From the NCBI RefSeq assembly GCF_022201045.2, contig NC_068556.1, positions 22,983,501 through 23,047,500 of the forward strand: a stretch of DNA of 64,000 nt. Direction: 5' to 3'. This document shows positions 24,075 through 36,063 of this stretch, one piece after another. The DNA is from Citrus sinensis. Taxonomy: Eukaryota > Streptophyta > Magnoliopsida > Sapindales > Rutaceae. A program made the translations under genes and the position numbers. Each line of letters begins with the position of its first letter. Positions within the stretch are counted from its first letter, which is position 1. The notes beneath the pieces were generated by a model. The model saw only the letters and a list, made by a program, of their open reading frames with translations. It was not told the DNA's origin and did no database searches.

Positions 24075-26060
24075 ATTTTATTTTCTGCTAATTTTTTAGA
24101 TAGTTTAATAGTTTATTATTATTATTACGGTATTTTGACTACTTTTTTTTTTAAATACCATATGGTATTTGGACTTAGTTATTTTGGATTTTACTTTTCT
24201 CTTTGTTATATATATTAGCTTTTCCTTACGTACATTAAGAATAAAATGTGGAATGTACATATAGAATATTTTGCTTTGCACTTTAATGGTTGTCAATGAA
24301 AATGAGCGATTTAATGTTTATGTACACTCAAATTTTGTGATCTATGTACTACATAAATGGGAAATTTTTAAAGCAGCTTTCAAGTTTATTACTTCACTAT
24401 TCTGAAGGGGCCATGGGGTGCTGTTATGGCCGTTGTTGGGATCCTTCTTGAAGTGATATTGTTGCTTTCGCTTGGGCCTCTGAATTCTTTTTGTTCTCTA
24501 CACACATGAATAAAAATGGCAATGTTATGAACTTAACTATAGCACTTAGGATTAAATGATGGGTGCTTGTTCAATCTTGTCTCTAAAATTTCTTGCTACC
24601 ATTGAGGCAAACCAAACTAGGCTCTTGAAAAGTATTGTATGTGAATGAACCTCAAGTGAGATTATCCGTTGGATGTCAATAAGTTAAGGTTTGGTTTTGG
24701 TTTGGGAGCCTAAGTCGCAAAATTTTATCTATAGTTAGAATGTTTTAATTTTTTGACACGAATGCATATGAGAGAATGACTATAATATTAAAGAATAACG
24801 TGGGGAATGGGGTTTGGAGCTGGGTTTGTGCGGAAGAATGTTTGAGGTTTTTAAGATATCATTTTTTATGGTAATGGAGGAGATTTTGGGGATTTTCACT
24901 TTTTATATCTTATATTCTCTTAGTAGGATCTTATGTTTTACTTTGTTAATTCTTGAAAAAGCTAATGAATAAAATGTGGAACGATAAGAATGTTGTGCTT
25001 TTGCACTTTGAACTTAATTAAATTGCGGACAATTTTTAAAGTTGCTTGAAGTTTAAAGTAAAATTTTATCTATAATTAGAATGATTTAATTTGTTGACAC
25101 AGAATGCATATGAGAGAATGACTACAATATGAAGGAGGAATGTGAAGGGGGGGGGGGGGGGTGGGGGTGGGTTTGTTTGGAGGAATGTTTTGGGTTTTAT
25201 GATAGGATATTATTTCTACTGCTACTTAATTTTGATGGAGGAGATTTTTGGGAATTTTTACTTTTTATATTTTATGTTCTCTTAGGTCCTAATTAGAATT
25301 TAGGTGATATAACTTTTAAATTACAGTTGTTATAGAAAAAAAAACTATAATTAGGAAACAAAAATTAACAACAAGTAGTAAATATAAATTTTAAATAATG
25401 ATTTTGACAAAATTATTAAAGATATAATAGATTTTCTATTATACCAGTAAAAAATCATATCAACGCAGCTTCCAAACTATATTTACCAAACACTTTAGTG
25501 TTGTAACTTAAATTACAAAAATCCAACCTCAATATCAAATGCACCGTTAATAGAATTTTGAGTTTTACTTAGTTTGTTACTTTCTGCAAAAATTGCGTTT
25601 GCATCTAAAGAATAAAATGTCGAACGATAAGAATATTTTGCTTTTGCACTTTTAACTTAATTAAATTGCGGACAATTGTTAAAGTTGCTTCAAGTTTAAA
25701 GCAATTATTCTAAAGGGGTCATGGGGTTTCATCAGCCACCATATTTTGTTTGAATTCTTTTTGTGTCAACTCCTCCTCGAAGTGACAATGATGCTTTCTT
25801 TGTAAACCAATACAGAAAAGGCAATAAACAGTAGCAGGAAAAAAAACAAAAATTTAACGTTGAGAATTATGTCAGCAAAAGTGACGACCCTCGGCAACCG
25901 ATGGATTCTTGTAAAATGAATTTTCTTGCTGACATTGTGTGAAACCAGACTCTTCCAACATCTGTGAATGTGCCACACGTGAAATTTACTTGGATCTCAT
26001 TCTCATTGATATTCTGATTTAGGATCCCTTTCATATAAACCAAAAACTTTTGTCTACCAC
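24075..26060 (+). repeat. SRC2 3' flank shared by units A, B and partly C
   Basis: Non-coding DNA aligns with 31056-32925 in unit B and with 44889-45690 in unit C. Unit A has an extra local duplication near 25060-25200 that includes a long G run at about 25147-25163; unit B lacks it. No gene is supported, and open frames here occur in both copies only because the DNA is duplicated. Confidence 0.7.
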
Positions 26061-27811
26061 TTGACAGAACCAAACATGAACCGCACTTCAACTCCATGTC
26101 AGGTGAGGTTGATTATTTGATTTGTGGAATCGTGACCTTTTGAGTAACTAATTTGATTACCATTTTTCTTCACTACACGACCTATTTGTTTGATATAATA
26201 GATTATTACACATAGTAAACATTGCTGTCGCATGACTCACTCCGTTAATTCATGTACAATCGAATTTGACTTATATGTAAATATATATAATTAATAATAA
26301 AAAAGCCACTATCCAAGTATTTGACAGACTTCATGTAAAACATTCCATCAATCTTTCCTATGATGTACATGGAATATTCTCTTCAGCTGTAACTCGGTGC
26401 TGTCAATTTTTTTCCCCCCCTCTCTCAAACAGTCAAACAAGCCAAACCAAGAAATAGATTTGTGTGTGAAGAATTTTTTGAACTTTTTAAATACCCAGAC
26501 ATGAACCCCACTTCAAACAATTCAAGGTTAAGACATGAACCCCACTTCCGTGTTAGTTATATTGGTCGTAGCAAGGTTAAGACAATAAAAATATTTGTTA
26601 AACGGTCTCAATCCGTCATAATTTAAGTTCATTTGTGCAATTAAGGTTAAGGGTTGGTACCACATTTCATATTATTTAGTGGTCCCTGTTCGGTGGAGTC
26701 ATTACTTATGATCATTTAAACCAAAACCCAAATGATCAAATATCGATCGCTAGCTTCCATGCTTATTAAATAGATTCCATTACTTGGTGTAACAAGAATT
26801 GGATACTTATCACTTTCTCATTATTAATAATTGATAGACCATTCATTGGCTTTCACCAAAATCTAATTTTCAACTTAACCAGATTCAATTGCATATACAT
26901 ATATATAGACACTAGATAGCATTCAACTGAATTTTTTTAAATTTTTTTTTTTTAATTTTCATTTACGAAAACTCTCCACGCAGTGGTTGCTCTAGCGAGG
27001 TGGTGGTGGTGGTTAGCTATTGTCTCATATGGGCCTTCGTGATTGGACAAAGCGGGTCGCTTTTAGAGTTGGTAAAATGCAAGTGGTCCCACTTTTTTCA
27101 TTCATTAGGGGCCCATTTGGACTGCATTTAGGCCCAACTGCTCCTCACGTGCAGCATTGACAAGCGTGGGTGGTACTGGCATTCCAAAATTTGCACTGCG
27201 TGCTTCTGTTTGCTTGCATATGTTTTTCACTCTTGAAATGCGAAAAGAGAAAAAAATCAATGAGTGTTTGTTTATTCTTTTACATGTAAAGTGATAATTA
27301 ATAAGAGTCTCACTCATATACATGATAATGATGGAGTACCCAATGACGGAAGATTGTTGCTTGAAAGACGTGAGCAGCGCCTATCGACTGAAATGGTGGT
27401 TGATTGGTGAAAATGTATTTATTATGACTTTATTGGACCAATAAATTATGAACATACAAATAGCTTCTTTAATCTAATAATAATCTGTGCAATTCAATTT
27501 GCGAATTATTAAATATGTTTAATTGAAGTGAAAAGGACTGTTAGAGCAGCAAACAAAAGGTGATTTTGAGTGAGTAGTGGGTTCACTCAACAGGGGGACA
27601 GACTCTGCTGTGCAAACTTCTCCATATTATGTATGTATATATATATATATATATATATATTAATGAAATATAGGTATCATCGATGCCTCTTTAATTACAA
27701 TAATAATAGATCGAGCTTGTCCTTGTGACGAATGCTTCAATCTGACATTGGCTCTTGCAAGGGCTGCTATTTGCTTGCAAATAATTCAACCTATATGTTA
27801 CACTCATTGTA
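26061..27811. other. Junction between units A and B
   Basis: This stretch has no counterpart in units B or C. It is AT-rich, contains a (TA)n tract at 27635-27662 and no supported gene. Unit B begins abruptly at about 27812 inside the PWWP coding region, so a duplication or deletion breakpoint lies here. Confidence 0.6.
27635..27662. repeat. (TA)n microsatellite
   Basis: About 14 TA repeats in a row lie about 150 bases before the unit B breakpoint. Such tracts are break-prone and may have helped the rearrangement; this is only proximity. Confidence 0.9.
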
Positions 27812-27815
27812 TATA

Positions 27816-29096
27816 TTGGGACAATGGTCATAAAAAGGTAAAAAGAGAATCAGGCGAAGGAGCCTGTGGCACCTTTTCCTCAAATTTCAAGGCTAGAGAG
27901 AAGATAGATGGTTTACAAGTTAATAGCAAACATTCTCAGTTACTTGATTATCTGTCAGCTCTTGCTCATAATCCATTTCAAAGTGTGCGACAAAATATCC
28001 CCGCAACCATGCTGCAGTTCTTCCTGGAATACAGATCTGTCGTCTATGTGAAGTGGCTGTCATCCCAGCAGCAGAGTCTGGAACAATTGAAAGTTGTCCC
28101 ACTAAGTCAATGGTCTGTGGTATGGCTGCTAAGAGTCCTAACAGCAGGACTGCTCAAGACCTGCCTTCTGCTTTAAAGCCCCCCAAAAAAACGGCTCAAA
28201 GCTGACGATTATAGAAATGCGGGACTAACCGGCAGCATTACAGGTCCTGAACAAATGTCTGTGGAAGAACCAAAAAGATTGAATGAGCTGAAATTGTTGA
28301 GTGAAGAAAAGACAGAGGCTGGCGATAGGAAACTTGAAAAACCTCTGAGAAGGGGTGCGCGGATGAGCTTGAAAGTCCAGGAAAAACGGAGAAAGTATTC
28401 GCAGAAGAAGCGTGATACTTCAAGAAAGTTCAGGGAGCCCAAAATGATAGTGATACAATTCTCGAGTCAATCAGCTTTGCCCTCTGTTTAGCTGAAAGCA
28501 AGTTGTGCACGTTTCGGACAGCTTCATTCTCCTCCTTGCGTGTTCTGGAGATCCTCAACCTGCCAGGTTCGGTTCAAATGCAAATCTGACGCTGAGGCAG
28601 CATTTGCTCATGCGGTTAAAAACAGACCCCTATTTGGCAATATGGAAGTAGAATATTACTTGCAAGCCCCGGAAGCTTCATCCTCGGCACTTCTTTGACT
28701 GGACAAGTAGCTTGTTGTTAAAGTCCCTAATGAAGCTCCACGGGTGAAGAAGCAAGTGACAACTGGTGAATCAACAAAACCAAGGTCTATTGCGCCTCGG
28801 CATCAATTGTGGCACCCAAGTGTCCAGCCAAAATCATGTCTGAAGAAGCATCTGGATGATGGGGCTACCATTGTTCATAATGAGACACCCCATGTCAAAT
28901 CTATGTCGGGTGGGCAAGAAAGTACAAGCACAGAGCAGATTGTGGCAAAGAGCATCATCAATAATCACGTGAATGGTTGCTCATCTTTCCCGTGAGCATA
29001 GACATCTCGGATCAGATGTTGAGCCTTTTGATGAGATGGCATGAAATTGTGGCCGACTTGAAAAGGTCATGAGGATATGTGCCCATCACACTCTGA
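27816..29096 (+). pseudogene. PWWP-domain protein pseudogene, copy B (C-terminal part)
   Basis: This starts mid-gene (YWDNGHKKVKRESGEGACGT) with no PWWP domain. It carries the same frameshift after YVK (near 28050) and the same break in the C/A run (near 28190) as copy A, so those breaks predate the A-B duplication. The C-terminal module from 28255 (SVEEPKRLNELKLL, then FSSQSALPSV) is interrupted at about 28490, where bases present in copy A are missing. It then continues to NGCSSFP and a stop near 28993, and the final part lost about 87 bases relative to A. It is not functional. Confidence 0.85.
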
Positions 29097-30071
29097 AGAT
29101 TGGATCTAGGCACCTATGATTTTTATTAGAAGTTAATATACACATAGCAAATTGAAGTTTAAGACTGATTTGAATTACTTGGGAGCTAAGAAAGTTGGTA
29201 ATAGGAATCCGTCATTGGTACGCAAAAGCAATCGTTATCGTGATTGTAATCTAGAAATTCTATGATAGGAAAAGAATATCAAAGCTCCGACCGCGTCCAA
29301 TTGGTGTGACGTTGACAATTTCTTATGATTTACAATGGGAAGGCAGGTGCCTTGGCCTTACAGGGGAAGGTAGGCGCCCGCCTTACAGTACCAAGCCAAC
29401 ACCCACAAAATAATAAAGCATGATTTAAAGATTACAGCTACTTTCAGGTTCAGTTCCGACATTCAATTTTGCTTGGACGTTTTCAGAATTTGGTGGGAAT
29501 AGCGTACTTGATTCCATTGCGAATCTTATACGATTCGATCTCGTGTTTCGGCAAACTATAGAATTTATAAATAAAATACAACAAATATCTAACAGTCAAA
29601 TGGCAGACCATTCCACTTCCACACAACTTGAGAATAATCTAAAGAATTTACTAACCGCCCCGGAAAAAAAAAAACAACATACTTAACCATGGTTAAGTCA
29701 GGGCGCAAAAGAAACAATCAAATCTGGGTCCCTCATTTCCCAAAAACGAAAAAGGGTCCCTTACTTTTTATACTTTCTTAAATAATGTTATATTTTATAC
29801 ATTAATGTCAAATATGTCCCTATGCCCTATTGAAATGTCTTGAACCAGTTAAGTTGTTTAATTGTTTTTAAGAAATAGTTTTTGAATGAGAATCAAAGAC
29901 CTCATCCACTATATAAATATTTCGTCATTTGAAAAAATATGGAAAAGCTATGGATCTGAATGTTATTATGTTGTTTACGGGCGCACAGTTCCCAACCAAA
30001 CGCGTTGACGCGGACTTTGTTGCTTTTCCTTGGTATTTTACAAAGGCCGGAGGATAAGTCCGCATTGACGG

Positions 30072-30079
30072 TATAAATA
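30072..30079 (+). promoter_or_regulatory. TATA box of the intact SRC2 gene
   Basis: TATAAATA lies 95-102 bases before ATG 30174, inside a block (29987-30173) nearly identical to copy A. A W-box-like GTTGACGCGG is at about 30003-30012. Upstream DNA from 29390 to 29986 is shared in part with unit C rather than A. Confidence 0.7.
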
Positions 30080-30173
30080 CACCGCATCGTGTTATAGCCT
30101 CCGCTAATTTTCTCAATCCGCAGAAAGCGATCTTTTGAAAAATCTTCAGTTCTCTCAAAAGTTATTAGCAATT

Positions 30174-31055
30174 ATGGCCTCTTACAGAACTTTAGATCTC
30201 AACGTGATCTCCGCAAAACACCTCAAAGACGTCCACTTCATCTCCAAGATGGACGTGTACGCCGTCGTTTCGATCTCGGGCGACCACACCATCAAGAAAC
30301 AGAAAGTCAAGACGCACGTGGACCGATCCGGCGGTTCAAACCCCACGTGGAATTTCCCGATTAAGTTCACCTTCAACGAGTCCTTGGCCCAGCAGAATCG
30401 CCTCACGCTCGATTTCAAGATCAAGAGCGACGGCTTACTCGGCGATAAAACCGTCGGCGAAGTAATCGTCCCGATCAAGGAGCTCTTGGATTCCTCCTCC
30501 TCCTCCTCCTCCTCCTCGGGAGACGCCAAATCGATGAAGTTCGTTACTTACCAAGTCCGCTCGTCGTCGGGAAAACCCAAGGGCGAGTTACACTTCTCGT
30601 ACAAGTTCAGTGAACCCACCGTCGGGAAAACGCACGCCAAGGCCGGCGAGCCCGTGACTGCTTATCCGGCGCCTATGGCAGCCGGATCGAGCTCTGTGCC
30701 TTACGCTTACCCCCCGCCGCCTCAGGCAGGGTACGGTTACCCACCGCAACCCCCTCAAGGAGCGGCGCCGAATGGTGCATACCCACCGCAACAACCGGGA
30801 TACGGGTACCCGCCTCCACCGCCACAACAGGGATACGGGTACCCGCCTGCACCACAACAGGGATACGGGTACCCGCCTCCACCGCCACAACAGGGATACG
30901 GGTACCCGCCTGTGAAGCCACAGAAGAAGAGTAATGGGGGACTGGGATTTGGAACTGGATTGCTTGGCGGAATGCTTGGTGGGCTTTTAATCGGAGATAT
31001 TGTCTCTGATGCTGCTGATTATGATGGAGACTTCGGAGGAGATTTTGATTTTTGA
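30174..31055 (+). CDS. SRC2: SRC2-like C2-domain protein (cold-regulated)
   Basis: A single exon encodes 293 aa. Residues 1-135 form a C2 domain (LDLNVISAKHLKDV, DVYAVVSISGD, GGSNPTWNFPIKFTF, DKTVGEVIVPIKELL, GELHFSYKF) interrupted by a nine-residue Ser run made by TCC repeats. Residues about 160-255 are Pro/Gly/Tyr-rich with repeated QQGYGYPPPPP units. The tail has a glycine-zipper hydrophobic stretch (GLLGGMLGGLLIGDIV) and an acidic end (DGDFGGDFDF). This order matches soybean SRC2 and Arabidopsis SRC2 (At1g09070), which bind membranes, are induced by cold and, in Arabidopsis, enhance Ca-dependent activity of the NADPH oxidase RbohF. The ATG was chosen by family match; a TTG 39 bases upstream extends the frame but lies in the leader. 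It is the only intact one of three tandem copies, so it probably supplies the locus's function. Confidence 0.93.
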   Translation: MASYRTLDLNVISAKHLKDVHFISKMDVYAVVSISGDHTIKKQKVKTHVDRSGGSNPTWNFPIKFTFNESLAQQNRLTLDFKIKSDGLLGDKTVGEVIVPIKELLDSSSSSSSSSGDAKSMKFVTYQVRSSSGKPKGELHFSYKFSEPTVGKTHAKAGEPVTAYPAPMAAGSSSVPYAYPPPPQAGYGYPPQPPQGAAPNGAYPPQQPGYGYPPPPPQQGYGYPPAPQQGYGYPPPPPQQGYGYPPVKPQKKSNGGLGFGTGLLGGMLGGLLIGDIVSDAADYDGDFGGDFDF

Positions 31056-33079
31056 ATTTTATCTTCTACTTTTTTTTAGATAGTTTATTATTATTATTAC
31101 GGTATTTTGACTCCTCTTTCTTTTTTTTAAATGCCATATGGTATTTAGACTTAGTTATTTTGGATTTTGCTTTTCTCTTTGTTATATATATTAGCTTTTT
31201 CTTACGTACATTAAGAATAAAATGTGGAATGTACATATAGAATATTTTGCTTTGCACTTTAATGGTTGTCAATGAAAATGAGCGATTTAATGTTTATGTA
31301 CACTCAAATTTTGTGATCTATGTACTACATAAATGGGAAATTTTTAAAGCAGCTGTCAAGTTTATTACTTCACTATTCTGAAGGGGCCATGGGGTGCTGT
31401 TATGGCCGTTGTTGGGATCCTTCTTGAAGTGATATTGTTGCTTTCGCTTGGGCCTCTGAATTCTTTTTGTTCTCTACCCACATGAATAAAAATGGCAATG
31501 TTAGTAACTTAGCTATAGCACTTAGGATTAAATGATGGGTGCTTGTTCAATCTTGTCTCTAAAATTTCTTGCTACCATTGAGGCAAACCAAACTAGGCTC
31601 TTGAAAAGTGTTGTATGTGAATGAACCTCAAGTGAGATTATCCGTTGGATGTCACTAAGTTAAGGTTTGGTTTTGGTTTGGGAGCCTAAGCCGCAAAATT
31701 TCATCTATAGTTAGAATGTTTTAATTTTTTGACACGAATGCGTATGAGAGAATGATTACAATATTAAGGAATAACATGGGGAATGGGGTTTGGAGCTGGG
31801 TTTGCGCGGAAGAATGTTTGAGGTTTTTAAGATATTATCTTTTATGCTAATGGAGGAGATTTTGGGGATTTTCACTTTTTATATCTTATATTCTCTTAGT
31901 AGGATTTTGCGTTTTACTTTGTTAATTCTTGAAAAAGCTAGTGAATAAAATGTGGAACGATGAGAATATTGTGCTTTTGCACTTTGAACTTAATTAAATT
32001 GCGGATAATTTTTAAAGTTGCTTGAAGTTTAAAGTTGTTTGGAGGAATGTTTTGGGTTTTTTGATAAGATATTATTTTTGCTGCTACTCAATTTTGGTGG
32101 AGGAGATTTTTGGGAATTTTTATTTTTTGTATTTTATGTTCTCTTAGGTCCTAATTGGAATTTAGGTGATATAACTTTTAAATTACAGTTGTTATAAAAA
32201 AAACTATAATTATGAAACAAAAATTAATAACAAGTAGTGAATGTAAATTTTAAATAATGATTTTGACAAAATTATTAAAGATATAATATGTTTTCTATTA
32301 TACTAGTAAAAAATTATATCAACGCAGCTTCCAAACTATATTTACCAAACACTTTAATGTAATAACTTAAATTACAGCAGTCCAACATTAATCTCAAATG
32401 CACCTTCAATAGAATTTTGAGTTTTACTTACTTTGTTACTTTCTGCAAAATTTGTTTTTGCATCTAAAGAATAAAATGTCGAACGATAAGAATATTTTGC
32501 TTTTGCACTTTTAACTTAATTAAATTGCGGACAATTTTTAAAGTTGCTTCAAGTTTAAAGCAATTATTCTAAAGGGGTCATGGGGTTTCATCAGCCACCA
32601 TATTTTGTTTGAATTCTTTTTGTGTCAACTCCTCCTCGAAGTGACAATGATGCTTTCTTTGTAAACGAATACAGAAAAGGCAATAAACAGTAGCCGGAAA
32701 AAAAAATTAACGTTGAGAATTATGTCAGCAAAAGTGACGACCCTCGGCAACCGATGGATTCTTGTAAAATGAATTTTCTTGCTGACATTGTGCGAAACCA
32801 GACTCTTCCAACATCTGTGAATGTGCCACACGTGAAATTTACTTGGATCTCATTCTCATTCATATTCTGTTTTAGGATCCCTTTCATATAAACCAAAAAC
32901 TTTTGTCTACAACTTGACAGAACCAACATATGCAGGACATAGATTATATAAAACAACCCACAAGCTGTTGATTTCCACTTGTCTATTTAACTCATCAAAA
33001 CCTCAAGCTTTAAAGCTCAAGCAGCATCTTCCCTTCCTTTTTTTGCCATTACTTTCTCCTATTGCTTAGCTCAAAAGCA

Positions 33080-34302
33080 ATGGCAGTTAAAGTTCATAGC
33101 ACGGCATCATCCAGCTGCACAGCACGAGTGCTGCTCTGCCTATGAGAAAGACATTGATGAATATGAGCTTCCGCCAGTTGATATTGTTAACGGTGCCCAT
33201 ATGCACCAACCTTATTTATCTCTGAATGTAAAGACCCACTGAAGCATTTTTTTTTTTCATTTTTCTCTTATTTACCATAAGTACTTCCACAATTCTAAGG
33301 TAATTTTGTATTGTTTCATTTTCTTTATAGCCATTTGGGCTCATGCTTGCAATGGAGGACGGCGGCGATACACTCTTTGTTATTTTTTTTTAATCATAAT
33401 GGGATCAACAAAAACTTTTTTTTTTTCATTTCTGTAAGTAGAGTTTAAACACGGATGATTACTTTTATTATCTTAAGAAGTTTTACCTCAGATGAACAAG
33501 TTCAAGTACAATTGATCTCTCCTATTATTAGATCACCTATTATTCTAAGAGATTTTATATTAAGTGGGATTTGAATCTAAATATGTTGTATTAACCTCAA
33601 AAAAATTAATGGCCAGCTGAGTTCTAGCCCAATGACCTTTTGTTTGTTTTTTGTATCATGTAAGTTTTGGTTCAAATCCAAAATTTTTGTGCCAACCCAA
33701 GAGATGTTAGCATTTAAATCAACTAGCATGTTATATAAACAGGATAAAAGAGTAGAACCTAGCCACCACACCCCATTTATTTATCTTTTGTTTTTGTTTT
33801 TCTTTCGGGAGGAAAATCTTATTAACTTGCAAATAGCTTTAAACATATTTATTGATTACTAATTCACTTTTATTTGCAGAATCAAGGGCCATTTGCAAGT
33901 ACTTGGCATGCAAGTACAGGGAAAGAGGAACCGATCTGCTGCGGTCTAGTTGCCTCAAAAGAGTCCGCAATTATAGAAATGCACCAATTCGATGGTCCAA
34001 TAAGATCAATAATTCGCCAATTGATATTGCATCCATTAAGAGGGTTAGTTCCTGATGAGAAAATAACAGAAGCTGAAATGGAGAAGCTCGGTAAAGTGCT
34101 TGATGTGTGTGAAGAAAGATTGTCTAAATCCAAATATCTTGCTGGTGATGATTGCACAATGGCTGATATGCAGTACATACCATGTCTTGTCTACTTCATG
34201 AGAACCCCAAAAGCCGCAGCGGTAACCCCCCGGCCGTGTGCTAATGCTTGGTGGAATGACATTGCTTCTGGCATGCAACTGTTAAAGTTGCAGAAGGCTT
34301 GA
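33080..34302 (+). pseudogene. Phi-class glutathione S-transferase pseudogene, unit B
   Basis: Three exons with the standard GSTF layout are visible: 33080-33227 (MAVKVHSTAS, ARVLLCL), 33331-33378 (PFGLMLAMEDG) and 33880-34302. Exon 1 has lost one base near 33139 (CCTATGAG where CCTTATGAG would encode LYE), after which the expected KDIDEYEL and LSLN are in another frame. The exon 2 donor reads GTTATT where unit C has GGTAATT. Exon 3 opens as ESRAICKYLACKYRERGTDLL, then changes frame near 33938 to GLVASKESAIIEMHQFDGP. From there it stays open through LGKVLDVCEERLSKSKYLAGDDCTMADM to the stop at 34302. The glutathione-binding SRA(I) motif and C-terminal all-helical domain are recognisable, but the gene cannot make a full enzyme. 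Confidence 0.85.
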
Positions 34303-35919
34303 ATCTGCCTCATTGAGATTCATTCATATCAGTGTCAAAGAGATCAAAAAAGGGTTGCTTTGAACAGTGGTGTTTATGTAGCATGGACGCATCTGAAATT
34401 TGCTTTGTCTGTTTTATGATTTTTATTTGAAGTCTGCTCTCTTGCAACGGTTAATAGTTGAACCTTTTGCATTCTCAAGTCTTAATACCCACACAGTTTC
34501 TTGAATTCAAGGAAAGATCTTTTGAATTTCAATATTCGGTCTTATCTTCGTTAGTGCGAACATTTATACGCGGACTTTGAACACGGCTCCTAGCATTTCC
34601 GTGTTGAATTTATAACAACAAGGTAAAAGTTTATATTTTGTAAATAACTCGAGCTTGTAAAAATGATAGCTTTAGTTTTAGATAGAAGGGAGCCCCACAC
34701 AATTTGTGTGGTTGTTGTTGAGTGTGTATGTTACATTAATTGTAACATAGCATTTGCCTAGATAGAATACGTTAACTACGCGCATGTCCACATTGTTTCG
34801 TGATATTGAATGGAGGAATTAGCATGACCAATTTACTTACGAAGCGTTTGTTTTTTTTTTTTTCTTAATTTGAAATTTAAATGAGTTTGAATTTCACTTA
34901 AATCTGAATAAGTCTTTGTGTGTGTGTGTGAGAATGACAAGTTTGTTTCTCTTTTTTTCAAACTTTGAATATAAGTGTTATTGTTTATTTTTTAAAAAGA
35001 AAACATCCGAAATATGATAGCCTCCTAAGTATTAACAATATTTATATTTATTTATTAAACACATGATAAGTTATAAATAAATTATTTGATTACTCAAATA
35101 AATTTGATGATATGTACCTTAACAAAGCTTGAAAAATAAAAATATATCTAACAAATGTATTTTTTATATTAATGTCTATGACATTTATAATGTACTTTTA
35201 GTATATTATATGATATTTTTTGTTGTTAATTACGTAAGCCAACTAAGAATTGTTTAATCATTTGAACTAAAATTAATATATTAAATAATATTCTAAATCT
35301 ATTGGAAAGAAAAATATTATAAAACATTCTCATCTAAAGTCCTATTATATGTAAAATTCTCATTTGCAATAAAAAAAATGGATAGTTGAATATGCACACA
35401 ACAATGAAAAATGGATAAATAAAAAAAATAATCAAAGGGTAATTTATATAGTAGGAAACAAATGTATTTAATAGAAGTATTAACGAGAGAAAATATTAAA
35501 GTTTAATTCATATGTTTTGTCATTTAGGTAAAAGTTAGAATATTTAACATTTTTTATTCACACCTAAATTTCTTATAATCAGACATAAATTATAACTCTA
35601 AATGTCTAAAAATAATTAAAATGAAGATTTCAAATAAAAAAACTATCAAACCCTTAACAATTGTGGCTTACCAATATTGCACTAGAGTCCATTAGTAATG
35701 TGATGCATGGATCAAGATTATTTCATGATACAATTTTTTTTAATCAAAACTTAACTTCACCATCCATGGTGATTAAATAAGAAAATAAAAATAAACAAAT
35801 CAACTTCTTACTCTTATTAATACGAATGTTACATTATATATTTAAAAGTTTAGAAGAGTTGGATGAGTTTGAAAATCCTATCATGATGTATAAATGTTAA
35901 TATTTATTCTTGACTAATG

Positions 35920-35943
35920 CTAAGTTACATGCATGTAACTTAG
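35920..35943. repeat. Perfect 24-base palindrome with RY core
   Basis: Twelve bases (CTAAGTTACATG) are followed by their exact reverse complement. The centre is CATGCATG, the RY element bound by B3-domain factors (ABI3/FUS3 family) in seed genes. No gene is close (NIP7 starts 1.1 kb downstream). Confidence 0.75.
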
Positions 35944-36063
35944 GGAGATCATTTATTCTTAACTTTAAAGTAGAATATTTATCCAATAGCTCATAATTCT
36001 TGACCCATGTTTGGGCTTTTGTCGGTCTCTCAAAATTCAATAATTCACTAAAATCCTATAAGA

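Larger units (their letters stand above)
18496..26060 (+). repeat. Tandem unit A (PWWP - SRC2, GSTF and NIP7 lost)
   Basis: This is the first of three direct segmental copies. From 20598 to 26060 it aligns almost base for base with 27812-32925 of unit B, covering the PWWP C-terminal part, the SRC2 promoter and gene, and about 2 kb of SRC2 3' flank. Homology stops at the word GACAGAACCAA (about 26063 here, 32925 in B), just where unit B continues into the GSTF promoter. Unit A alone keeps the PWWP-domain end of the first gene. Confidence 0.85.
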
